Positions 1 through 8,244 of a stretch of DNA of 64,000 nt are shown piece by piece. The first letter of the stretch is position 1, and each line of letters begins with the position of its first letter. Below the pieces are notes generated by a model, which was not told where the DNA came from, ran no database searches, and was given only the letters and a program-made list of their open reading frames with translations. Where the stretch lies: the NCBI GenBank assembly GCA_040219135.1, contig JAVJTA010000002.1, positions 62,001 to 126,000 of the forward strand. Reading direction: 5' to 3'. Source of the DNA: UBA7803 sp040219135 (lineage in GTDB: Bacteria > Pseudomonadota > Gammaproteobacteria > Pseudomonadales > Azotimanducaceae). The translations under genes and the position numbers were made by a program.

Positions 1-1847
1 TTGTTCAGCACGCCGCCATCCACCAGCAGATCGTCCCCTTCGGAAACGGGCGGCAGCACGCCGGGAATCGACACGCTGGCGCGCACCGCGCGGGCCAGCG
101 AACCGCGATAGTGCAGCATGGTCTTGGCCGTGGAGAGGTTCGTCGACACGCAGAAATACGGAATCCACAGGTCCTCGATGTCCCAGGAGCCCATGAACGC
201 CTCGATGTTGCGGGTGATTCGCGCGCCATTCAGCAGCGACGTGATCGGCAGGGTGTAGTCGAGCAACGAGCTGAAATAACGCTTCGCATAGACGATCGAC
301 GCGTCGGCGTCGTGACCCTGAGCTATTCCCACGGCCATCACGGAGCCGATGCTGGATCCGGCGATGAGATCGACGGGTACGCCCAGCGCCTCCAGCGCCT
401 TCAGCGCGCCCAGATGGGCGAAACCGCGCGCGCCGCCGCCGCCGAGGACCACGCCGATCGCCCGCCCCGAGAGTATCCGGCCCAGCCTGGCGTAGTCCGA
501 TCGTCGCTCGTGGCGGATGTGACAGACGGCGTCCACGGCGCGCTCCGCGAGCCAGCGCTGGGTATTCGTCGGCCGACTGATCCCCGGCGGGTGCAACAGC
601 ACCAGCTTGCGTCGCGGTTCCCGTCCGCGCCGCCAGAATCCCGCGAGGCGGGCTTCGGTTTCACCGACCTGCGGCTGGCCGCTGCTGACCCCGACGATGG
701 CGATATGGTCTGCCTGCCGGGCGCAGCGTTCGGTCCAGGGGGTCCATTGGGCATCGGCCTGGTAGAGAAGATAGCGATAGGTCTCTTCCTGCTCGTGCAA
801 CCATTCGGCGAGCCGCAGGTAGGCAGGCTGGTCGGGCGCCGACTGGGCTACCCCGGGCTGGCCGAGCGCTCGATCCACCACGTCGCTGGTCAGCAGGATT
901 ACCGAACCGTGCTCACCCACATGCGTCGCGAGCTCCCGCGTGAACCCGGCCAGCGGGACCGAGGGATCCGTCGGTATGATGCCGATGCTGGTGTGCAGGT
1001 ATTCGCGTCTTACCGTGAGTGTGCTGCGGCGCTTCAGTCGTTCGATGATGATGCGGGTCAGGTTCTTCAGCGCTTTCGGGTAGCGTTCGATGAGCCGGTC
1101 GAAATCCGCCCGATTGATCGAGGCGAGCACGCTGTCACGCACGGCATACACCGTTGCTGAGCGCGACTCGTTGGTGAGCAGCGCCATCTCACCCACCGAC
1201 TCACCCGAGCGCACCTGATTTATGACGTGCTCCGCGCCCTCGGCCGTTTGCGTGGCGACCCGGAGCAGCCCGCTCATGACGATGTAGACGGCATCGGCTG
1301 GATCGTCCTGCCGGAACAGATCCTCGCCGCTCTTCAGCGTTATGAACTCGGCCGTGGCCGTCAGCTCATCGAGGATACTGATCTCCGACGAGTCGAAGGG
1401 GCCGAACACTCGGCTCAGATGCACCGAAAGCTGCTGCTGGCGCAGCTGCGCCTGCAGACGCCGGGTGACTTCCCGATAGACCGACGGGTTCGCTTCCAGA
1501 ACCTCCAGACAGGTCCGCCGATTCAGCACGATGAGGGAGGAATCAGCCACGGCGCGCAGGTCTACGGTACGCAGGCCGCCGACGATGAGTTCCAGCGCAT
1601 CGGCGATTTCTCCCGCGTGCATTTCGGCCAGCACCTGTTCCTGTCCGTGCTTGTCGATCCGGCTGCCGACCAGGCGACCGGTTGCCACGATGTAGACCTG
1701 CTCGGCTGCGTCACCCGCGCGGGCGACGACGTCACCGGCCGCGCAGCGCCGCGATCCGGCGCCGTCCGCCAGGCGACGCAACTGGTCATCGCCGAACGCG
1801 GACAGCACGCTTCCCGGCTGGCGCAGGGCAAGCAGGTCGTTCAGCAT
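1..1847 (-). CDS. Patatin-like phospholipase with two cNMP-binding domains (NTE/RssA type), C-terminus cut by window
   Basis: Reading the minus strand from the ATG at 1847 gives an uninterrupted frame to the window edge. The first ~260 residues hold two cyclic-nucleotide-binding-like domains (each with the 'GE..G E.AL' type core, for example GESVGEMALL). A ~180-residue linker follows, then a patatin domain: the oxyanion motif GGGGARG near residue 469, the nucleophile elbow GSSIG near 499 and the catalytic-Asp motif DGG near 610. In this family (neuropathy target esterase and bacterial relatives) the Ser-Asp dyad hydrolyses phospholipids or lysophospholipids. The start overlaps the upstream ABC/GAF gene by 7 bases, so the two are co-translated. 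The two N-terminal domains may be regulatory without binding cAMP. The C-terminal tail lies outside the window. Confidence 0.9.
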   Translation of the reverse strand, partial: MLNDLLALRQPGSVLSAFGDDQLRRLADGAGSRRCAAGDVVARAGDAAEQVYIVATGRLVGSRIDKHGQEQVLAEMHAGEIADALELIVGGLRTVDLRAVADSSLIVLNRRTCLEVLEANPSVYREVTRRLQAQLRQQQLSVHLSRVFGPFDSSEISILDELTATAEFITLKSGEDLFRQDDPADAVYIVMSGLLRVATQTAEGAEHVINQVRSGESVGEMALLTNESRSATVYAVRDSVLASINRADFDRLIERYPKALKNLTRIIIERLKRRSTLTVRREYLHTSIGIIPTDPSVPLAGFTRELATHVGEHGSVILLTSDVVDRALGQPGVAQSAPDQPAYLRLAEWLHEQEETYRYLLYQADAQWTPWTERCARQADHIAIVGVSSGQPQVGETEARLAGFWRRGREPRRKLVLLHPPGISRPTNTQRWLAERAVDAVCHIRHERRSDYARLGRILSGRAIGVVLGGGGARGFAHLGALKALEALGVPVDLIAGSSIGSVMAVGIAQGHDADASIVYAKRYFSSLLDYTLPITSLLNGARITRNIEAFMGSWDIEDLWIPYFCVSTNLSTAKTMLHYRGSLARAVRASVSIPGVLPPVSEGDDLLVDGGVLN

Positions 1848-3187
1848 GGCGCGTCCCCCGGGGCCGCGCGGCTGCCGGATAGCAGGTTCCAGGTTTCCAG
1901 GACCGGCGCCAGCGACGCCGAGAACTCGGCGAATTTCTCCTCGTCGCCGGCATCGAAGGGCTCTCCATCCAGCCTGTTGAGCAGCTGCATCACCGCGAAG
2001 GTTTCCCCTGCCCGGTCCCGCAGCGGCACACACAGGATCGACCGGGTTCTGAACCCGGTCTGACGGTCGATGTCGGGATTGAAGCGCGGATCCGCGTACG
2101 CGTCGTCGATGCGGACTGCGCGCCCCGACCGGGCAACCGCCCCCGCAATGCCCCGGTCGACGGAAAACCGCGGCGCCGGGCGCACGGGCAGGTCCTGGGA
2201 AACGCGCAGTACCAGCTCGTCGCTCGCCCGGTCGAGCAGCAGCAGCGAGGCTCGCTCGGCGTTCAGCAACTTGCCCAGGCGCCGGGTGAACGCGTGCAGC
2301 GCCCGTTCCAGCAAACTCTGGAAAGCCTCGTCCTCGGCCATGCGGGTCGCCTCGAGGAACATCTCCGACTGCCGGGTCAGCTCGACAAGCGACGCGGTGA
2401 AGGTCTCCACGTCCATCTCGTCGACCAGATCGTCGAGGGGCTGCTTGTGCTGATTCTCCGCAAGCATGTGCATCATGTGCTGGGTGTTGGCGATCACCGC
2501 TTCCGTGAAGGTTTCGAGCCGACCGTCTTCCAGGTGCACCACCCGGTCGGCAATGTCGAGAATCCGGTTGTCGTGGGTGACAAGCAGAATCGTGGTGCCG
2601 TGCTGCCGGGCCAGCGACTGCATCCGCTCCACGACATCCCGCCCCGAATGGCTGTCGAGTGACGCGGTGGGCTCGTCGGCCAGCAGCATCGGCGGCTCGG
2701 CAGCCAGCGCGCGCGCGATCGCCACGCGCTGCCGCTGGCCTCCGGAGAGCTGTTCCGGACGTTTGTGCAGGTGCTCGCGAAGACCGACCGCGGCGAGCAT
2801 GTCCGCCGCCCGCTGACGTCGCCAGGTAGCGCTGCGGCGGCCGCTGACCCGCAGACCCAGCTCCACGTTCTGCAGCGCGGTGAGCGCGCCGAGCAGATTG
2901 TGCTGCTGAAATATGAAGCCGATCTGCCTGCGTACGCGCTCGAGCGTGGCTGGTCTGGCGCCGGCGAGCTCCTCGCCGAGCACCCGCACGCTGCCGCTCT
3001 GGGCCGAGCGCAGTGCGCCGATGAGGGTCAGCAGGGTGGTCTTGCCGGAACCGGATGGGCCGGTGACGATGACGATCTCGCCGGCCGGAATCTCGGTGCA
3101 GATGTCGAACAGGATCTGCTTGCGCAGTGCGCCTTTGCCGTACCCGTGATTCAGATCGCGGACCACGATGGGCGCCGGGGCAGCCAT
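1841..3187 (-). CDS. ABC transporter ATPase (DevA/LolD/MacB type) fused to a C-terminal GAF domain
   Basis: This 448-residue protein begins at the ATG at 3187, which forms a TGATG overlap with the permease stop; an upstream in-frame start would only add a non-conserved tail. Residues 1-230 are a complete ABC ATPase: Walker A GPSGSGKTT (about 43-51), signature LSGGQRQR, Walker B LLADEP and the switch His in LLVTHD. After a helical linker (~230-280) comes a GAF domain (~290-435) with the pattern 'LNAERASLLLLD... SILCVPL.... AVMQLLN'. DevA-type ATPases normally end after the nucleotide-binding domain at about 230-250 residues, so the GAF fusion is unusual. It should energise the permease encoded just upstream. 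The ligand of the GAF domain is unknown. Confidence 0.92.
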   Translation of the reverse strand: MAAPAPIVVRDLNHGYGKGALRKQILFDICTEIPAGEIVIVTGPSGSGKTTLLTLIGALRSAQSGSVRVLGEELAGARPATLERVRRQIGFIFQQHNLLGALTALQNVELGLRVSGRRSATWRRQRAADMLAAVGLREHLHKRPEQLSGGQRQRVAIARALAAEPPMLLADEPTASLDSHSGRDVVERMQSLARQHGTTILLVTHDNRILDIADRVVHLEDGRLETFTEAVIANTQHMMHMLAENQHKQPLDDLVDEMDVETFTASLVELTRQSEMFLEATRMAEDEAFQSLLERALHAFTRRLGKLLNAERASLLLLDRASDELVLRVSQDLPVRPAPRFSVDRGIAGAVARSGRAVRIDDAYADPRFNPDIDRQTGFRTRSILCVPLRDRAGETFAVMQLLNRLDGEPFDAGDEEKFAEFSASLAPVLETWNLLSGSRAAPGDAPC

Positions 3188-4359
3188 CAGAACACCTCGG
3201 CGGGATCGAGCCGGCGGACTTTGCGCACCGCCAGCAGCGCCGACATCGCGCACATCACCAGGGTCAGCAGAAACACCGCGCCCGCGCGCTCTCCGGTGAG
3301 GTAGATCGGCAGGTTGGTCGCCGCCGCCGCACTGCCGTACAGCCAGATCACCACCGCCACGCCCGGAATGAAGCCGAGAACGGCAAGGATCGCCGCCTGC
3401 TGCAGCACGATGCCGGAGACGAAGCGGTTGCTGTAGCCGATCGCCCGCAGGGTCGCGTACTCGTTCAGGTGTTCGGACACGTCGGCGAACAGAATCTGGT
3501 AGACGATGATCGCCCCGACCACGAAGCCCATCACCGCACCGAAGAAGAACACGTAGCCGATCGGTGTGGCGGAGTCCCAGTAGGCGGTCTCCCGCGCGAT
3601 GAACTCCGCTTTGGTCAGCACCAGCACGTCGTCTGGCAGGTCCCTTCGCAGCTGCTCCGCGACGGCAGCCTCGTCGGCGTCGTCGGTCAGGCGAATCAGG
3701 CCGAGCTGAATGTCGTTTCGCGAGCGATCGGGAAACAGCCGCAGCCAGTTGTCATCACTGGTAATGATCGTGCCGTCGATGCCGAACGACGTGCCCATGG
3801 TGAATGTATCGACCACCTCGATGGTGCGGTCGTTGACTTCCGTGGTCAGTGGTCCTTGTGCGGCCACCGCTGCGGCCACGGCTCCGAACTCCGGGCGCGA
3901 GCTGGCATCGAAGATCACCGCGTCCTGGCGCATGACCTTGTGCCGTGCGGCGCTGAAGCCGGGTGTATCGAGCAGATCGTCTTCGGGCCGGATTCCCACG
4001 ACGTTGATCGCGCGGCGCTCGGTGCCCCAGGGATCCTTCCAGATCCCGGGAAAAATGTAGATCGGCGCGACGTCCACGACCTGGTCGTGGGCGAGGGTCT
4101 GATACAGGCGACGGATCGAGAACGGCTGGGGACGAACGATGAACACGCTGTCCGGGCTGAACAGGGCAATGTCGTAGACAAAGCGTTCGTGAAATCGCAC
4201 CGCGCTCTCGAACAGCGCGGTGCGGAAGCCGAGCTGCATCAGGATCAGCAGCACGGCGAATCCGATGCCGAGCAGCGCCACCAGCAGACGCAGCGGCTTG
4301 TGCCGCAGCTGCAGCCAGCCCAGCGGTCTTCGGCGCAGGCCCTCGAGTAGCGCGTTCAC
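3187..4359 (-). CDS. DevC-like ABC exporter permease (FtsX/MacB fold)
   Basis: The 390-residue inner-membrane protein has an N-terminal transmembrane helix (about residues 23-45), a ~220-residue periplasmic region, and three C-terminal helices (about 265-290, 315-345 and 360-380). This is the FtsX/MacB permease topology. The stretch 'EYATLRAIGYSNRF' after the second helix is the coupling-type motif of this family. Length and sequence style match DevC, which works with the fusion protein DevB and ATPase DevA to export lipids or other hydrophobic molecules. The start codon overlaps the stop of the HlyD-like gene (ATGA), and the stop overlaps the ATPase start, giving a tightly coupled operon. 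Confidence 0.88.
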   Translation of the reverse strand: MNALLEGLRRRPLGWLQLRHKPLRLLVALLGIGFAVLLILMQLGFRTALFESAVRFHERFVYDIALFSPDSVFIVRPQPFSIRRLYQTLAHDQVVDVAPIYIFPGIWKDPWGTERRAINVVGIRPEDDLLDTPGFSAARHKVMRQDAVIFDASSRPEFGAVAAAVAAQGPLTTEVNDRTIEVVDTFTMGTSFGIDGTIITSDDNWLRLFPDRSRNDIQLGLIRLTDDADEAAVAEQLRRDLPDDVLVLTKAEFIARETAYWDSATPIGYVFFFGAVMGFVVGAIIVYQILFADVSEHLNEYATLRAIGYSNRFVSGIVLQQAAILAVLGFIPGVAVVIWLYGSAAAATNLPIYLTGERAGAVFLLTLVMCAMSALLAVRKVRRLDPAEVF

Positions 4360-5354
4360 CGCTGAAAGATCACTTCGACCTGCAGGTTGGAGAGCGCGGC
4401 CACCGCGTCCGGAGCCTCGAGCAACACATCGACCTCGACGATGCGCGCGTCCTTGCGAGCTGCCGGGTCGGTGCCGATTTCGTCCATCTTGCGCACCAGT
4501 GGCCGGATTCGCTCGATCTTTCCGACCAGCGGCTCCGGCAGCGCGGGGCTTCTGACGGAGGCGGTCTGGCCTACGCGCAGGTTGCCCACGTCGGTCTCAT
4601 ACACCTCGGCGATCGCGTACATGCGATCGACCCGACCCAGCTCGAGGATGCCGGCGGGGCCGACCTGCTCGCCCGGGCGGGCATGCACGGCGAGCACCAC
4701 ACCGGCGCTCGGCGCGCGCACGAAAGCGCGGTCCAGTTCTGCCCGGTGCCGCGTCAGACGTGCCTGTTCCAACGCGATCTGTGCGGCCCCGACCTGCGCC
4801 GCGCCGCGCGCGGCGGTACAGTCGGCGGCGCCCGCCTCGGCGTTGCCCCGGGCCCGGTCGATCTCGTCCTCTGCCGCGAGGTTCTGCTCGCGCAGCCGTA
4901 CCAGCCGTTCCGCCTCCCGCTGGAACACGCCCGCGCGCACGCAGGCGGCGTCGGCGGTGCTGACGGCCGCGGCCTGCTGCTGCTCGGCGACCACCAGCTG
5001 GGCTGCACTCTCGTCGACTTTGGCCTGGAGGACGGCGGCGGTGTCCGTCACCGCCAGCAGCTGCTCTACGGACACGGCTTCGCCGACGTCGACCAGGAGC
5101 TCTGCGACGAGCGCACCGGAAATGGCGTCAGGTACTGAAGGCGCCGACAGGCGCAGGATGCCGTGCTGAGGCTCGATGCGCCCGAGGGCGGAGACCGCTC
5201 GATAGGCTTGTGGTGTCGCAGCCGCGCCCGCTTCGGCGCCTTCGGCCCGGACCCGGGTGGTCGGCAGGATCAGCGTCAGCAGCGCGGCGACGAGACAAGC
5301 ACCGAATGGCGGCCATGCCGTTCCACCTCGATGGAACCCCTGCGCTCGTGTCAC
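4356..5354 (-). CDS. HlyD/DevB-family membrane fusion protein of the exporter
   Basis: A 332-residue periplasmic adaptor protein. It starts at a GTG (5354) preceded by a GGGGGGAGAG ribosome site. An N-terminal hydrophobic segment (about residues 17-37) could be a signal or anchor. It is followed by a lipoyl/biotinyl-like half ('LRLSAP... LLVDVGEAVSVEQLL'), a long alanine/glutamate-rich coiled-coil hairpin (about 110-205), the second half ('FVRAPSAGVVLAVHARPGEQV') and a beta-barrel region. This is the typical layout of RND/ABC fusion proteins. It is the first gene of the operon and should link the DevC-like permease to an outer-membrane partner; no TolC homologue is visible nearby. Confidence 0.88.
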   Translation of the reverse strand: MTRAQGFHRGGTAWPPFGACLVAALLTLILPTTRVRAEGAEAGAAATPQAYRAVSALGRIEPQHGILRLSAPSVPDAISGALVAELLVDVGEAVSVEQLLAVTDTAAVLQAKVDESAAQLVVAEQQQAAAVSTADAACVRAGVFQREAERLVRLREQNLAAEDEIDRARGNAEAGAADCTAARGAAQVGAAQIALEQARLTRHRAELDRAFVRAPSAGVVLAVHARPGEQVGPAGILELGRVDRMYAIAEVYETDVGNLRVGQTASVRSPALPEPLVGKIERIRPLVRKMDEIGTDPAARKDARIVEVDVLLEAPDAVAALSNLQVEVIFQR

Positions 5355-5673
5355 TGGTCTCTCCCCCCGGAGTCTGGAGTCTGGAGTCCGGAGTCCGGAA
5401 CCCGCTTGCGGCGCTGACGATTTGCCCTGCCCAATTTGTCAATTTACGGATCAGCTTACCAGCAAAATTTCGCCGGCTGAAATGCGCCGTCTGTGGCGAC
5501 TTCGGGGGTTCGCCTCACCTCGGGCCGATGACTTGTCCGATCGCATCCGGTCCCGCTTCGGTCGCCGCCGGGGTAGGCCACAGCGATCCGGCGAGCAGGC
5601 GCCCGCGGTCCGCGTTCTCATGCAGCAGCGACCAGGCCCTGCCCGGGTCCTCGCCGGGCCCGGGCCATGCCGA
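5355..5673. other. Non-coding gap upstream of the exporter operon
   Basis: No convincing gene is seen in this 319-base gap between the TonB receptor stop and the exporter start (both minus strand). Its edge nearest the exporter holds a 7-base tandem repeat. Minus-strand TTGACA at 5442-5437 is a perfect -35 hexamer, but no good -10 lies 16-18 bases downstream. A GC hairpin (CCCGGG arms near 5643-5665) follows the receptor stop without a T-run. Confidence 0.5.
5369..5402. repeat. 7-base tandem repeat, GGAGTCT/C, about five copies
   Basis: Units GGAGTCT, GGAGTCT, GGAGTCC, GGAGTCC and a decayed GGAACC run head to tail, starting 15 bases upstream of the HlyD-like GTG start. Copy number could alter leader length of the exporter transcript; no function is shown. 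Confidence 0.9.
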
Positions 5674-8091
5674 TCAGTCGCCGAAGTGCAGGCCCACCCT
5701 CATGCCGTAGAAACGCGGCATCCCGTAGTTCGAGAACGTCCACAGCGCGCCCACCGCCTGGGATGCGGTCTTGTAGCGATCGTCCGTCAGGTTCTTGCCG
5801 AACGCAGAAACGAACCAGCGCTGATCCGCGCTGGTCCAGGTCGCGCTCGCGCCGATGAGGCTGCGTTCCTCCAGAATGGTGTCGAACTGCGAGCCGATGT
5901 CGTCATTGTAGTAATAGGTGTTTTCGTCTTCGTACAGGTAGTTCAGGTTGAACGACAGACTGCCGGCCTCGCCCAGCGAGTGCTCGTAGGTCAGGTCCAC
6001 GCCGGCGGTTATCTCCGGCGAGCGCACCACGTCGCGCCCGGAGAAATCTTCGTCGATACCGTCGAAGTTGCGATCGAGAACGAACCGGTTGTACTCGGCA
6101 TCGAGCCAGCCCAGGTTCGCGCGCAGGGTGAGGTTCTCCGCCAGCAGCGCCATCAGTTCGAGTTCGAGACCCTGGGCGTCGACCTCGGCGGCGTTGAACG
6201 TGCGCGTTTCCTGGAACGCGGTGCCGGGCACCGAGACCACCGTACTGCGCTGGAAGTCCTCGTAGGTCACATAGAAGTAGGTGGCGTTGAAGCGCACCCG
6301 GTCTTCGAGCAGATTGGTCTTGACGCCGACTTCGTAGCTCGTCGCAAACTCCGGATCGTAGGCAGCCACCGGGAAGTTGGCGAACCCGCCGGAACCGGCC
6401 TGGTCGTTGTAGCCGCCGCTCTTGAAGCCGCGCGAAATCGTCGCGTAGCCGAACAGCTGATCGGAGAACTCGTAGGATCCGGTGATCCGCCAGGTCGGCT
6501 CAGTCCAGGACTCGCCGTCGCGCTCCACGAAGCTGCTGGCCAGGGAGAAGTCCTGGCCGTCCAGCGGCTCGGAGTACACGCCGCCGGGGAAGATGAAGCT
6601 GACCGGCAGTCCTTCCCGGGCCACGTAGTCCTTCTCCTCCTTCGTGTAGCGCGCGCCAAGACCCAGAGTGAAGCGGTCGGTGATGTCGATGTCCACATCC
6701 GCGAACACGGCGTACGACTCGGCGTCCTGCTTGTTGCACAGCAGCAGCGGGTTGGCGTTGTCCAGCACGCCCGGGATGGCGGAACCGAAGAACTCCAGCA
6801 GGCCCAGCTGTTGCAGGACGCAGAATTCCGCGTCGTTGGTCTGATAGAAGAAACCGCCGACGTAGTTGACGGGTCCGGTCAGGTCGGAGCCGATACGGGC
6901 TTCGAACTGAAACGTGTCCCGGTCATCGTCCCGGGTCGCCGCGAAGAAGCTCTCGTACGGGGTGCCCAGGTATTCGTTGGGCAGGCGCGACTCCTGCTCG
7001 CGGTTACCGACGAGGGCGTAGAGCGTGTGGTTGTCCAGCGCGTACTCGACGTTGAGATACAGGCCGAGGACGTCGACCTCCTGGTCGCCGTCCAGGCCGA
7101 CGATACTGCTCCTGTGCAGGCCGGCCTGCTTCAACGGGTCACCGCTGGTAACCCCTGGAAAGCCCAGCAGGGTGGCCAGCTGGCCGGAGGCCGCCGGGGT
7201 GTCGTTGATGACCGGAGTGGGCTCGCTGCGATCGCGGATCACTTCCACCTGGCCGAGCACGGACAAGCGGTCGTTCGGCTCGAACAGCAGCTTGGCGCGG
7301 CCGGAGAACACGTCCCGCCCCCCGAGGTCGCGACCGTCGCCGGCGAGCGGTGACCCGTCGGTCAGGCCGGCGTCACCCAGACCGGCGCCAAAGGCGTCGA
7401 TGGGGAAGTCGACCTTGCCGTTCTCGTAGTAGCCGTCGCTGCGCTGGTGCAGCCCGGCGAAGCGGAATGCCAGCGTGTCCGAGATCGGAACGTTGAACGC
7501 CAGATTGGTCTTCAGATCGTCGAAACGCGCGTATTGGACGCTGGCATCGATGCTCGAGGCATCCAGATCCGGGCGACGCGTACGGACCACGATCGCGCCG
7601 GCCGTGGTGTTCTTGCCGAACAGCGTGCCCTGGGGTCCGCGCAGCACTTCGATGCTCTCGATGTCGAACGGTTCCAGCAGCTGCGTCTGCACATGGGGAA
7701 TCACGAAGTCGTCGAGAATCACGCCGACCTTGGGGTCGAAGTAGACGATGATGTCGGTCTCGGCGGCGCCGCGCATGGCGAACGACGCGGCGTTGAAACC
7801 GGTAACAGTGGCGGCGCTGAAGTTCGGAACGAGCAGGGCGACTTCGCCGATGTCCTGGGCAAAGAGGTTGTCGAACTCCTCCGAGCTGATGGTGGAAACG
7901 GCGACCGGCGTGGTCTGTATGTCGGTCTCGGCGCGCCGCGTGGCGGTCACCAGGATCTCCTCGAGCACGCCGCCGCGAGTAGCCGTCTGCCCGGCCGCGC
8001 CATGCACGCTGCCAGCAGCCAGACCAAGCCCCATCCCCAGTAACAGTATTTGCTGAATCGTTCGGGTGAACGACTGAACGGATCTCTGCAT
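5674..8091 (-). CDS. TonB-dependent outer-membrane receptor
   Basis: An 805-residue protein with a signal peptide (about residues 1-35, ending near HGAAGQ) and a TonB-box-like segment followed by 'LEEILVTATRR'. The plug domain spans about 45-165 with the family motif 'LRGPQGTLFGKNTTAGAI'. A long beta-barrel ends in a terminal strand (YGMRVGLHFG) that lacks the usual C-terminal aromatic, ending in Asp. The sequence style is that of the Caulobacter-type receptors that import sterols, vitamins, siderophores or plant compounds rather than classic enterobacterial siderophore receptors. The ATG has GGGGAGAGG just upstream. It is separated from the GST gene by 153 bases that contain the shared TTGAA/TTCAA palindrome, so it probably has its own promoter while belonging to the same regulon. 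The substrate is unknown. Confidence 0.93.
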   Translation of the reverse strand: MQRSVQSFTRTIQQILLLGMGLGLAAGSVHGAAGQTATRGGVLEEILVTATRRAETDIQTTPVAVSTISSEEFDNLFAQDIGEVALLVPNFSAATVTGFNAASFAMRGAAETDIIVYFDPKVGVILDDFVIPHVQTQLLEPFDIESIEVLRGPQGTLFGKNTTAGAIVVRTRRPDLDASSIDASVQYARFDDLKTNLAFNVPISDTLAFRFAGLHQRSDGYYENGKVDFPIDAFGAGLGDAGLTDGSPLAGDGRDLGGRDVFSGRAKLLFEPNDRLSVLGQVEVIRDRSEPTPVINDTPAASGQLATLLGFPGVTSGDPLKQAGLHRSSIVGLDGDQEVDVLGLYLNVEYALDNHTLYALVGNREQESRLPNEYLGTPYESFFAATRDDDRDTFQFEARIGSDLTGPVNYVGGFFYQTNDAEFCVLQQLGLLEFFGSAIPGVLDNANPLLLCNKQDAESYAVFADVDIDITDRFTLGLGARYTKEEKDYVAREGLPVSFIFPGGVYSEPLDGQDFSLASSFVERDGESWTEPTWRITGSYEFSDQLFGYATISRGFKSGGYNDQAGSGGFANFPVAAYDPEFATSYEVGVKTNLLEDRVRFNATYFYVTYEDFQRSTVVSVPGTAFQETRTFNAAEVDAQGLELELMALLAENLTLRANLGWLDAEYNRFVLDRNFDGIDEDFSGRDVVRSPEITAGVDLTYEHSLGEAGSLSFNLNYLYEDENTYYYNDDIGSQFDTILEERSLIGASATWTSADQRWFVSAFGKNLTDDRYKTASQAVGALWTFSNYGMPRFYGMRVGLHFGD

Positions 8092-8179
8092 TGCACCTCT
8101 CCCCGTGTGCCAGATCGCCGTGACGGCAGGACCGCAGCGTGGGACCCGTCCAGGCGGAGGATCCGCGACTGCAGGTTTC

Positions 8180-8194
8180 TTGAATTTAATTCAA
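8180..8194. promoter_or_regulatory. Palindromic operator candidate TTGAATTTAATTCAA upstream of the TonB receptor
   Basis: A 15-base near-perfect palindrome lies 89 bases upstream of the receptor start and inside the only AT-rich stretch of the gap. GGTTTC flanks it on the left (8174-8179). The same palindrome with the same flank occurs at 15082-15096 between the TetR gene and the catabolic operon, which makes it a candidate binding site for that regulator. Confidence 0.6.
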
Positions 8195-8244
8195 TAATTA
8201 TGAGAGCACAGTTCAGCCCCCCGGGCAATGCTCGGACAGGCGAA

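Noticed and set aside
5643..5673. Intrinsic terminator after the TonB receptor
   Set aside because: A CCCGGG stem is present but no T-run follows on the minus strand.
5257..7353. A 698-residue plus-strand open frame over the exporter leader and TonB receptor gene
   Set aside because: It is antisense to the clear TonB receptor, has no family-like motifs and its codon use mirrors the other strand of a high-GC gene.
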